Program-made: the position numbers and the translations under genes
Notes under the pieces: generated by a model
What the model was told of the DNA's origin: nothing
Databases searched by the model: none
Seen by the model: only the letters and a program-made list of their open reading frames with translations
From: Chloroflexota bacterium
GTDB taxonomy: Bacteria > Chloroflexota > DTOL01 > JACQYG01
Assembly (NCBI GenBank): GCA_016208345.1
Contig: JACQYG010000250.1
Span: forward strand, 1 to 10,993
DNA length: 10,993 nt
Direction: 5' to 3'
Shown here: in pieces, positions 1-5,303 of the stretch
Layout of the letters: each line of letters begins with the position of its first letter
How positions within the stretch are numbered: the first letter of the stretch is position 1

Positions 1-758
1 GTGGAGTGCTCCACCACCGTCTCCCTGATCTTCTGGCGGTAGTCCTGGACTGTGGTGATGTCGCCGTCGGTGGAGGCGATATCGCCGTCGTAGAAGGCAT
101 ATTCCGCCTGGTTCTTCAGGGCCAAATACTCGGTCGGGTTTTCCAACCTGGGCAGGGGCAGGGCCTTGATCAGTTCCGCGGTGGCCTCCAGGTCCGGCAT
201 CGCCTCCACCAGCCTCTGGCGTAGGCCCCCCAGCTCCTGGGCCGTGGGGATGCGGGTGAACCCGCCCACCACCATGGAGACGGGGTGCACCGCCCGGCCG
301 CCTACCACGTAGCAGATGTCGTTGGCCAGCTTTTTCAGGCGCAGGGCCCTCTTCACCACCTCTGGGTGCGTGGCGGCCAGAGGTATCACGCTGCCGACAC
401 CCAAGAGATCCGGCGCCACCAAAAAGTACACGTGCAGGAGATGGCTCTGCATCGTTTCCCCGTCGATGATCAGCTTGCGCAACAGCACCGTCTGTGCCGA
501 AGGCACGAGGTCGAAGGCCGCCTCGGTGGCTCGCAAGGAGGCGGCGGTGTGGCCCACGGCACAGATGCCGCAAATGCGCGAGGTGATGTGTGCCACGTCC
601 TCCCAGGAGCGGCCCCGCAGCATGGCCTCGAAGAAGCGGGGAGACTCCACAATCTCCAGCTTCAACTCGCTGATCTCGCCCTTCCTCACGTCCACGGTGA
701 TGTTGGCATGCCCCTCCACCCGGGTGACGTGGTGGACGCTCAGGCTCAGGTCTTTCAT
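1..758 (-). CDS. hydA: [NiFe]-hydrogenase group 3b, large (alpha) subunit, 3' end outside window
   Basis: This is the catalytic subunit of a soluble NAD(P)-linked [NiFe]-hydrogenase, which binds the Ni-Fe(CN)2CO centre. It is incomplete: about 252 residues are visible and the reading frame stays open to the left edge. Seen: an RVEGH motif at residues 13-17 and the N-terminal nickel-binding motif RICGIC (C63, C66) within HITSRICGICAVGH. The C-terminal DPCxxC motif would lie outside the window. The ATG at 758 overlaps the delta-subunit stop as ATGA and is preceded by GGAGG about 7 bases upstream, so translational coupling is likely. Its place as last gene after beta, gamma and delta matches the hydBGDA order of archaeal sulfhydrogenase I and bacterial group 3b enzymes. 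The subgroup is inferred from operon structure and partner subunits rather than from a tree. Confidence 0.93.
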   Translation of the reverse strand, partial: MKDLSLSVHHVTRVEGHANITVDVRKGEISELKLEIVESPRFFEAMLRGRSWEDVAHITSRICGICAVGHTAASLRATEAAFDLVPSAQTVLLRKLIIDGETMQSHLLHVYFLVAPDLLGVGSVIPLAATHPEVVKRALRLKKLANDICYVVGGRAVHPVSMVVGGFTRIPTAQELGGLRQRLVEAMPDLEATAELIKALPLPRLENPTEYLALKNQAEYAFYDGDIASTDGDITTVQDYRQKIRETVVEHS

Positions 759-1495
759 TTAGCCACCTCCAAGTAGCCCTCGAACATGCGGAAGCTGTTC
801 AGTATCCCCTGCACCGAGAGCCCGTGTTCCTGGAGCACCTGCTTGTGCGAGTTGACGTTAGGGTTGTCCACCAGCCCCCGGCAGCCCTCGCACTTGTTCC
901 CGAAGGTGGGGCAGATGGCCGCGCAGCCCGCCCGGGTCACCGGCCCCAGACAGGTCATGCCCTTGTCGAAGACGCAGATGTTCTCGGCCATCTTGCATTC
1001 CACACAAACGGGGTAGTCCGGGAGGCTGGGTTTTTTGCCTAATAGCAAGCTCTTAGTGACCTCGAGTAGCTCCTTCTTATCGATGGGGCACCCCGGGACT
1101 GCGTAGTCCACCGGCACCACCGCGCTCAGCGGCCGGGCCGGGATGGTGTCGAACCACTCCGCTCGCTCCTTGTACACGTAGCGGCGGACCTCCTCCTGGT
1201 CTTGGTAGTTCTTAATGCAATTCACCCCGCCCAGATGGGCGCAGGCTCCCAGGGCCACCAACACCTTAGCCTGCTCGCGGATCTTCTTCAGCCGTTCGAT
1301 CTCCGATTCCCGGGTGATGGCCCCTTCCACGGAGGCGATCTGGTAGTCGTCGCCCTTCTCGGTCATGATCTCCCGGAAGTTCACGATCTCCACTGCCCCC
1401 AGGACCTCCAGGATCTCGTCCTCCAGGTTGGCGAACATCAACTGGCATCCCTCGCAACTGGAGAACTCGAACACCGCAATCTTCGGCTTCATCAT
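755..1495 (-). CDS. hydD: [NiFe]-hydrogenase group 3b, small (delta) subunit
   Basis: This is the electron-transfer subunit that pairs with the Ni-Fe large subunit, 246 aa. Seen: N-terminal SSCEGC (C14, C17), then C85 (LGACAH) and C136 (PGCP), which are the four ligands of the proximal [4Fe-4S] cluster. A Cys-rich C-terminal half follows with C164, C167, C174, C182, C191, C195, C202 and C205, enough for two further [4Fe-4S] clusters. There is no twin-arginine signal peptide, so the enzyme is cytoplasmic, as expected for group 3. Two starts are possible: ATG at 1495 overlaps the gamma stop as ATGA, and ATG at 1492 directly follows. The Shine-Dalgarno AGGAGG (1505-1500) is 4 bases from the first and 7 from the second, so 1492 may be the true start, with one residue fewer. 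The 3' end overlaps the alpha gene by 4 bases. Confidence 0.93.
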   Translation of the reverse strand: MMKPKIAVFEFSSCEGCQLMFANLEDEILEVLGAVEIVNFREIMTEKGDDYQIASVEGAITRESEIERLKKIREQAKVLVALGACAHLGGVNCIKNYQDQEEVRRYVYKERAEWFDTIPARPLSAVVPVDYAVPGCPIDKKELLEVTKSLLLGKKPSLPDYPVCVECKMAENICVFDKGMTCLGPVTRAGCAAICPTFGNKCEGCRGLVDNPNVNSHKQVLQEHGLSVQGILNSFRMFEGYLEVAK

Positions 1496-2349
1496 ATCGC
1501 CTCCTGCAGATTCCGTAGCTCCGCATAGGTGAAGACCGGGCCCTTCTGGCAGACGTACACACCGTTGATCTGGCAATGGCCGCACTTGCCCACGCCGCAC
1601 TTCATCCGGCGCTCCAGGGAGACGAGGATTCGACCCATGGGCAGACCCTTCCCCAGGACCTCCCGGATCACGAACCTGTACATCACTGGCGGGCCCACGA
1701 TCACCGCCACGGTGTTGCGGGGGTCCACCGGCAGGCCCCGGAACAGGGTGGTGATCACCCCCACGTTGCCGCGCCAGGATTCGTCGGCCACGTCCACCGT
1801 GACCTGATAGTCCACATCATCTCGAGCTTCCCACTGGGCCAGTTCGTTCCGGAAAAGCAGCTCGGAGGGATTCTTGGTGCCATAGAGGATGGTCACGGCA
1901 CCGAAATCCTGCCGCATGTCCAGGACGGCATGGATCAATGAGCGCAGGGGGACCAGTCCCAGGCCGCCGGCCACGAAGAGGACGTTGCGGCCCCTCATCT
2001 CCTCCACCGGAAAGCCCCGGCCAAAAGGCCCGCGGATTCCCACCGTGGCGCCCGGCGCCATGCGGTGCAGGGCATTGGTCACGTTCCCCACCGCCCGCAC
2101 GCAGAGCTCAAAGGTATCGCCACGGGTCGGGGATGACGACACCGAGATAGGGGCCTCGCCGATGCCGAAGGCCGACACCTCCACGAACTGGCCGGGATCC
2201 TGCCCCAGGGGCGTCCCGTCCTTGAACTGGAACGTGAAGAGCTTCTCCTTCGCCGTCATCTCCTCCACGTTCAGGAGTTGCGCCAGGCGAGGCCGGAAAA
2301 TGGTGTCCAGATCCACGGTTGGCAGGAGTCTAGCGTCCACCCTATTCAC
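1492..2349 (-). CDS. hydG: Group 3b hydrogenase, FAD/NAD(P)-binding gamma subunit
   Basis: This is a diaphorase-type subunit that passes electrons between NAD(P)(H) and the hydrogenase Fe-S chain, 285 aa. Domains: an FAD-binding beta-barrel at about 30-115 with PGQFVEV (52-58) and PISVSSSP (67-74); an NAD(P)-binding lobe at about 122-245 with AGGLGLVPLRS (127-137) and VGPPVMY (218-224); and a C-terminal [2Fe-2S] motif MKCGVGKCGHC with C251, C256, C259 and C267. The order and the RRMKCG(V/I)GKCGHC signature match the Pyrococcus sulfhydrogenase gamma subunit and dihydroorotate dehydrogenase electron-transfer proteins (PyrK-like). The start is GTG at 2349, inside the last codons of beta (8-base overlap), with only a weak GAAGGG upstream. 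An in-frame GTG at 2340 cannot be excluded. Translation is probably coupled to beta. HydG here means the gamma subunit, not the [FeFe]-hydrogenase maturase of the same name. Confidence 0.93.
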   Translation of the reverse strand: MNRVDARLLPTVDLDTIFRPRLAQLLNVEEMTAKEKLFTFQFKDGTPLGQDPGQFVEVSAFGIGEAPISVSSSPTRGDTFELCVRAVGNVTNALHRMAPGATVGIRGPFGRGFPVEEMRGRNVLFVAGGLGLVPLRSLIHAVLDMRQDFGAVTILYGTKNPSELLFRNELAQWEARDDVDYQVTVDVADESWRGNVGVITTLFRGLPVDPRNTVAVIVGPPVMYRFVIREVLGKGLPMGRILVSLERRMKCGVGKCGHCQINGVYVCQKGPVFTYAELRNLQEAI

Positions 2350-3370
2350 CGCCCTTCAGTTGATTGTACACCTCGATGGGGTTGATGTGCACCAGGCAGG
2401 CCCGGGTGCAGCGTCCGCAGCCCACGCAGCCGAACCGGCCGAACATCTCCTTCATGTACTTGCCCTTGCGGAAGAAGCGGTGCCGCACGCGATCGCCCCG
2501 GCGTTCCCGAAAGTTCTCCCCGGTGGCCACCTTGGCGAACCCCTCCAACTGGCAAGAATCCCAGACCCGGTAGCGCTCCCCCTCCGACAGGTTCAGCTTA
2601 ACCTCGTCGAGGACGTTGAAGCAATAACAGGTGGGGCAGACCAGGTTGCAAGACCCGCAGGAAAGGCACTTCTCGCCCAGGACATCCCACAGGAGGCTGC
2701 GGTAGCTGTCTTCCAAGAACCTCGGCAGCTCTTCCACGTCGAACTCCAGGGCCTCTTTGAACCTCTCGTCCTTTTCCCGTTGCACCGCCCGCAGCTTGAC
2801 CCGGTCCTCGTACAGCGCCTCCCGGGCCTTCCCCCACTCCTCTAAAAGGGCCTCGCCCTCCGGGGTGCCCGTGCGCACGATGTAGGTGTCATCGGCAGCG
2901 GTGAAGAACAGGTCGTAGCCGGTCTCCACCTCCAGGGTGCCCATGCTCTTGCAGAAGCAATACTCGTCGCAGGGCTCCTTGCAGTCCACGCCGATGATCA
3001 GGGCTCGCTTGCGTTTCTCCAGATAGTTGGCGTCGGGGTTGACTTCGGAGAAAGCCATATCCAGCATCCAGGTGGCCGCGATGTCGCACGGGCGCATGCC
3101 GAAAATGATCCTGGGCTGGGCCTCCACCACCGCCTGAGGTTCCCAAGAGCCGTCCACCGCAAACTGCAAGAGCGTCTCTCTTTGAGGGAAGAAATACTTC
3201 TTGGGGGAGGTAATGGTGGCGCAGGAATCCAGGCGGAGCTCTGCCGGGCTCTCGATCACGCCGTAGGTGTTTTTGCCGTCCTTTTTTTTGATCCCTACCA
3301 CCTGGAAGCGCTCCATCAGGTGGCGGACAAGGGGCTCCACGTCGCGTTTCTCTATTACCTTTAGGGGCAT
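2342..3370 (-). CDS. hydB: Group 3b hydrogenase, 4Fe-4S dicluster beta subunit
   Basis: This is an iron-sulfur electron-transfer subunit of 342 aa, first gene of the hydBGDA operon. Seen: KCLSCGSCNLVCPTCYC (C235, C238, C241, C245, plus C248 and C250) and FGCVGCGRCTRAC (C315, C318, C321, C325), two cluster-binding motifs. There is also an N-terminal Cys-rich part with GMRPCD (C95) and C130, C134, C138, C140 around KEPCDEYCFC. This layout is that of the sulfhydrogenase beta / anaerobic sulfite reductase subunit A family. The start is ATG 3370, set by an ideal AGGAGG five bases upstream (3381-3376). A longer reading frame back to 3433 is possible but would run through the promoter and has no ribosome site. 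The gene ends in TAG and overlaps gamma by 8 bases. In the archaeal enzyme this complex also reduces sulfur or polysulfide; that activity is not shown here. Confidence 0.92.
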   Translation of the reverse strand: MPLKVIEKRDVEPLVRHLMERFQVVGIKKKDGKNTYGVIESPAELRLDSCATITSPKKYFFPQRETLLQFAVDGSWEPQAVVEAQPRIIFGMRPCDIAATWMLDMAFSEVNPDANYLEKRKRALIIGVDCKEPCDEYCFCKSMGTLEVETGYDLFFTAADDTYIVRTGTPEGEALLEEWGKAREALYEDRVKLRAVQREKDERFKEALEFDVEELPRFLEDSYRSLLWDVLGEKCLSCGSCNLVCPTCYCFNVLDEVKLNLSEGERYRVWDSCQLEGFAKVATGENFRERRGDRVRHRFFRKGKYMKEMFGRFGCVGCGRCTRACLVHINPIEVYNQLKGGE

Positions 3371-3375
3371 CTTGA

Positions 3376-3381
3376 CCTCCT
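3376..3381 (-). promoter_or_regulatory. Ribosome binding site fixing the hydB start
   Basis: Read on the minus strand, AGGAGG lies five bases before ATG 3370. It is the strongest Shine-Dalgarno match in the left block. It decides for the 342-residue form of hydB over a form extended 21 residues upstream. Confidence 0.8.
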
Positions 3382-3384
3382 CGT

Positions 3385-3429
3385 CTATGGGCCAGGTGTA
3401 GTGTATGCTATCACAACCTGGCCCGATAG
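3385..3429. promoter_or_regulatory. Long inverted repeat overlapping the hydB promoter (candidate operator)
   Basis: CTATGGGCCAGGT (3385-3397) faces ACCTGGCCCGATAG (3416-3429). The arms are complementary over 13 bases with a single extra base (G3425), and GGGCCAGGT/ACCTGGCCC is a perfect 9-bp match. The arms are separated by 18 bases. One arm lies in the promoter spacer, reaching the -35 edge, and the other lies just downstream of the expected start point, so the -10 box sits in the loop. This fits a dimeric repressor site or a stem in the 5' leader. The binding factor is unknown. Confidence 0.55.
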
Positions 3430-3433
3430 TCAA
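3405..3433 (-). promoter_or_regulatory. Housekeeping-type promoter of hydBGDA
   Basis: On the minus strand, TTGACT (3433-3428, 5 of 6 to the -35 consensus), a 17-base spacer, then TAGCAT (3410-3405, 4 of 6 to the -10 consensus). The expected start is near 3398, giving a leader of about 28 bases with the AGGAGG site. The promoter lies at the very end of the upstream small gene, whose stop is at 3413-3411, so hydBGDA can be transcribed separately from the sigma factor gene. Confidence 0.6.
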
Positions 3434-3692
3434 GGCATATTGTGCCCTTTAGTACAATATGCACCAGGGCTTCCCTCAGGCTCTCTTGAAAGGCAGGGGA
3501 GGGGCGAACCGGTGGCAGGTTCTTCCGGATGGTCCGGGCAGTATAGAGCAGGGGTTCCAGCTCCTGGCGGTATTCGGGGTGGCGGGCTAGATAATCCTTG
3601 ATCTTGACTGCCTCCAGCCTGGTTTGGTCCACCGACTCCGCCAGCACCTCGGTGAACGGAAGCCCTTCGCCTACCGCATTATCTTTCCTCAT
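3411..3692 (-). CDS. Small DUF5667-like protein downstream of ECF sigma, possibly truncated
   Basis: A 93-aa protein that starts inside the end of the ECF sigma gene (14-base overlap), with GGAGG six bases before ATG 3692. It is therefore almost certainly cotranscribed and coupled. The stretch HPEYRQELEPLLYTARTI followed by PPVRPSPAFQESLREAL (residues about 38-76) resembles the N-terminal part of DUF5667 proteins, which often sit next to ECF sigma factors in Actinobacteria and Chloroflexota and may act as anti-sigma partners. This is from memory of the family pattern. Unlike typical members there is no membrane helix or C-terminal domain. The last 17 residues are encoded by DNA that also forms the Rex-like palindrome and hydB promoter, which suggests the gene may have been shortened. 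Anti-sigma function is an inference. Confidence 0.6.
   Translation of the reverse strand: MRKDNAVGEGLPFTEVLAESVDQTRLEAVKIKDYLARHPEYRQELEPLLYTARTIRKNLPPVRPSPAFQESLREALVHIVLKGTICLDYRARL
3435..3462. promoter_or_regulatory. Rex-like palindrome upstream of the hydB -35 box
   Basis: GCATATTGT (3435-3443) and ACAATATGC (3454-3462) form a perfect 9-bp inverted repeat around a 10-base centre. The inner 18 bases (3440-3457), read on the minus strand TTGTACTAAAGGGCACAA, have the TTGT...ACAA halves and spacing of sites for Rex, the NADH/NAD+-sensing repressor (TTGTGAA-N4-TTCACAA type). One half is TTGTA instead of TTGTG. The site ends two bases upstream of the -35 box. A redox sensor would make sense for a NAD(P)-linked hydrogenase, but no rex gene is in the window and the assignment is by pattern only. 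Confidence 0.45.
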
Positions 3693-4344
3693 GCCTGGCC
3701 TCCGGCATCAGCCCTGACGAAGCAGGGCCGGAAGATGCCATCAGATGAGGCTCGTCGGATGCCTCATCTCCACGCCCTCCCATTTCCTGGCGCAGCGCGA
3801 ACAGCGTGCGATGCAAGAGCGCCTTGATCGCCCCCTCGGTCCTGCCCATGATCGTGGCGATCTCGGCATTGGAAAGCCCATCCACAAACTTCAGCAAGAG
3901 GAGTTGCTGCCTTTCGGCCGAGAGTCGGCCAATGGCCTCCTTAAGCCACTGGGCTCTCTCCTTCCGCTCCATCCCCTCGGAAAGTGAGGTTGTCTCGGCC
4001 TCCTGGCGCCACCCCGGTGCCATGGCCTCCAGCGAGTAGGTCTTGCGCCGCTGTCGGTCCCGGTGCCAGTTGGCCACCAGGTTGTGTGCGATGCGAAACA
4101 ACCAGGCGGAGAACGGAACGCCCTGGTTGGTGTAGCGGCGCAGGTGAAAGACCGCCTGGTAGAAGGTCTTGGCGGTCAGGTCCTCCGCCTCGTGGACGTT
4201 GTGCACGCGATAAAAAATGTAATTATACACCAGGGCCAGGTACTTTTGATAGAGCGCCCCAAAGGCTTCGGGGTTCTCCTTTGCCTTCTCGATGAGGCGG
4301 TCATCGCCTTCTGTGGAGAGCGCCTGCACGTTCCCGGCGATCAT
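3679..4344 (-). CDS. ECF-family RNA polymerase sigma factor
   Basis: An extracytoplasmic-function sigma-70 family factor of 221 aa. Seen: region 2 at about residues 26-100, including AFGALYQKYLALVYNYIFYRV, HEAEDLTAKTFYQA and FSAWLFRIAHNLVANWHRDRQRR; and region 4 at about 133-186 with LSAERQQLLLLKFVDGLSNAEIATIMGRTEGAIKALLHR as the helix-turn-helix. There is no region 3. A Ser/Glu-rich tail of about 35 residues follows. I choose ATG 4344 because AGGGAG lies five bases upstream; a GTG at 4368 would add eight residues but has no good ribosome site. It overlaps the small DUF5667-like gene by 14 bases. Its promoter looks like a housekeeping one, so the sequence does not show autoregulation. The hydB promoter is also housekeeping-like, so control of the hydrogenase by this factor is not supported by the promoter sequence. 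Confidence 0.92.
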   Translation of the reverse strand: MIAGNVQALSTEGDDRLIEKAKENPEAFGALYQKYLALVYNYIFYRVHNVHEAEDLTAKTFYQAVFHLRRYTNQGVPFSAWLFRIAHNLVANWHRDRQRRKTYSLEAMAPGWRQEAETTSLSEGMERKERAQWLKEAIGRLSAERQQLLLLKFVDGLSNAEIATIMGRTEGAIKALLHRTLFALRQEMGGRGDEASDEPHLMASSGPASSGLMPEARHEER

Positions 4345-4399
4345 TATGGCTCCCTGGGAATAGAACACGGAAAGCCCCTATGAGATACGGGGCAGAGCC

Positions 4400-4428
4400 A
4401 GTATAGCAAACTTGCCAGGCCCGGTCAA
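4400..4428 (-). promoter_or_regulatory. Housekeeping-type promoter of the ECF sigma gene
   Basis: On the minus strand, TTGACC (4428-4423), exactly 17 bases, then TATACT (4405-4400); each box matches 5 of 6 consensus bases. The expected start is near 4393, about 49 bases before ATG 4344. It is the best -35/-10 pair I see in the window. Confidence 0.7.
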
Positions 4429-4441
4429 TCTATGGTAGACT
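4412..4441 (+). promoter_or_regulatory. Possible divergent promoter for the secreted protein-pth-mfd genes
   Basis: TTGCCA (4412-4417, 5 of 6), an 18-base spacer, then TAGACT (4436-4441, 4 of 6). The expected start is near 4448, giving a leader of about 150 bases that contains the fabF scar. It overlaps the minus-strand ECF promoter almost completely, so the two would compete for RNA polymerase. It is weaker than its opposite, but no other plus-strand promoter is obvious before 4599. Confidence 0.35.
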
Positions 4442-4445
4442 AACT

Positions 4446-4597
4446 AGGATCTGGACCGGCCGGACCTCCCAGTGCGCCCTGGACTACGTCCCCAACCAAA
4501 GGGCAGGGCCCAGGTCCACGGCGCCCTGATGGATGCCTTTGGCTTCGGGGAGCAAGATGCCTGCCGGTCCCTGAGGGAATACCCGCTCGCGGAATGA
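4446..4597 (+). pseudogene. fabF: Decayed 3' tail of fabF (3-oxoacyl-ACP synthase II)
   Basis: I see three consecutive pieces in shifting frames that match the last ~45 residues of FabF: DLDRPD (from 4448), QCALDYVPNQ (4470-4499), then RAQVHGALMDAFGFGEQDA and ACRSLREYP (4505-4585), with TGA at 4595. In FabF this part reads NLxxPDxxCDLDYVPNxAR followed by VxxALSNxFGFGGxNAxLV. Frame changes occur around 4466-4469 (one extra base) and 4500-4504 (one base missing), so they cancel. Key changes are FGFGG to FGFGE, SNS/SNA to MDA, and NA-LV to DACRS. The rest of fabF, including the catalytic Cys and His residues, is absent: a promoter and sigma gene lie upstream instead. A short open frame from ATG 4529 ends one base before the next gene's ATG and might still act as a leader peptide, but decay is the simpler reading. 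Confidence 0.7.
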
Positions 4598-4598
4598 A

Positions 4599-5303
4599 AT
4601 GAGGGCAACTAGATTCTCGCCCCAAGTCCTCGCTACATTCGGGATGGTTTTGACTATCCTTTGCTCTACGCACCTGCCTTCTGCCCAGGCCGGGCCCCTG
4701 GCTCAGACCGCCACGCCGGGGCCGGAGGAGGTGTACCGCATCGATCAGCCTGCCCCCAGTTCGGTGGTTCGGGGCACGGTACAGGTGACTGGCAGCGCCT
4801 CCATCCCCGACTTCGACCGTTACGAGATCCATGTCCTGGGCCCGGGCTTCGCCCAACCCGCTTTCCTTTTCGTGAACAAGGCCAGGGTGATCGATGGGCC
4901 TCTATACCAATGGAATACGCTGCAATTCCGAGACGGCACCTACGTGGTGATCCTGCGGGTGATCGACGTCCGGGGCCAGTTCAAGGAGGCACGGGTCACC
5001 GTGCAAGTGGAGAACGCCTCCACCCCCACGCCCACCGCCTCCCCCACCCCCACGGAGACGCCGCTGCCGGCCACCACGCCCCAGTCCCCCGGCACCCCCG
5101 TGGTCCTGGTTACGCCCACCGCCGCTGCCACCCCCGGCATCACCCCCCGGCCGGTGTCCTCGCTCCTGCCCAGCCTGCAGATCGACCTTCAGCAGCTCTG
5201 CCTAAGGCCTTTCCTTCTGGGCTTGGTGTTGGCCGGCGGCGTGGCCCTGTTGCTGGGCCTCATCGCCCTGGCCCGGGCGCTGTTGAGTGGGGGAAGCGAG
5301 TGA
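4599..5303 (+). CDS. Secreted, membrane-anchored protein with Ig-like domain and Thr/Pro linker
   Basis: A 234-aa protein of unknown specific role. Seen: a signal peptide (basic MRATR, hydrophobic VLATFGMVLTILC, likely cleavage after SAQA at 28-31); a beta-rich domain at about 45-139 with VVRGTVQVTGSA, FDRYEIHVLGPG and FRDGTYVVILRVID, like the Ig-like domains found on extracellular proteins and some penicillin-binding proteins of Chloroflexota; a low-complexity Thr/Pro linker at about 141-185 (TPTPTASPTPTETPLP); and one membrane helix at about 204-228 near the C-terminus. The expected topology is outside the cell, anchored by the C-terminal helix. The start ATG 4599 has only a weak GGAATGAA upstream. 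The stop overlaps the pth start as GTGA, so the two are coupled. No enzyme motif is visible; a cell-envelope binding or structural role is a guess. Confidence 0.8.
   Translation: MRATRFSPQVLATFGMVLTILCSTHLPSAQAGPLAQTATPGPEEVYRIDQPAPSSVVRGTVQVTGSASIPDFDRYEIHVLGPGFAQPAFLFVNKARVIDGPLYQWNTLQFRDGTYVVILRVIDVRGQFKEARVTVQVENASTPTPTASPTPTETPLPATTPQSPGTPVVLVTPTAAATPGITPRPVSSLLPSLQIDLQQLCLRPFLLGLVLAGGVALLLGLIALARALLSGGSE

Noticed and set aside
285..776. 163-codon plus-strand frame opposite the hydrogenase alpha gene
   Set aside because: Antisense to a clear hydrogenase large subunit with the RICGIC motif; composition is typical of a shadow frame.
1889..2845. 318-codon plus-strand open frame over the hydrogenase beta and gamma genes
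   Set aside because: It crosses two well-supported genes on the other strand and shows no domain; a shadow frame.
3405..3433. ECF-type promoter driving the hydrogenase from the neighbouring sigma factor
   Set aside because: The boxes match the housekeeping TTGACA/TATAAT pattern; no AAC-type -35 with a CGT-type -10, the typical ECF form, was seen.
4529..4597. 22-codon leader peptide before the secreted protein
   Set aside because: Its sequence is better explained as the FabF C-terminus, and it has no ribosome site. Kept only as an alternative.
4440..4856. 138-codon minus-strand frame upstream of the ECF gene
   Set aside because: It overlaps the fabF scar and the signal-peptide region of the secreted protein in antisense; no domain or ribosome site.
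5010..5160. Thr/Pro-coding repetitive stretch as a tandem repeat or CRISPR-like array
   Set aside because: It is an irregular low-complexity codon run (ACC/CCC) coding for an extracellular linker, without defined repeats and spacers.
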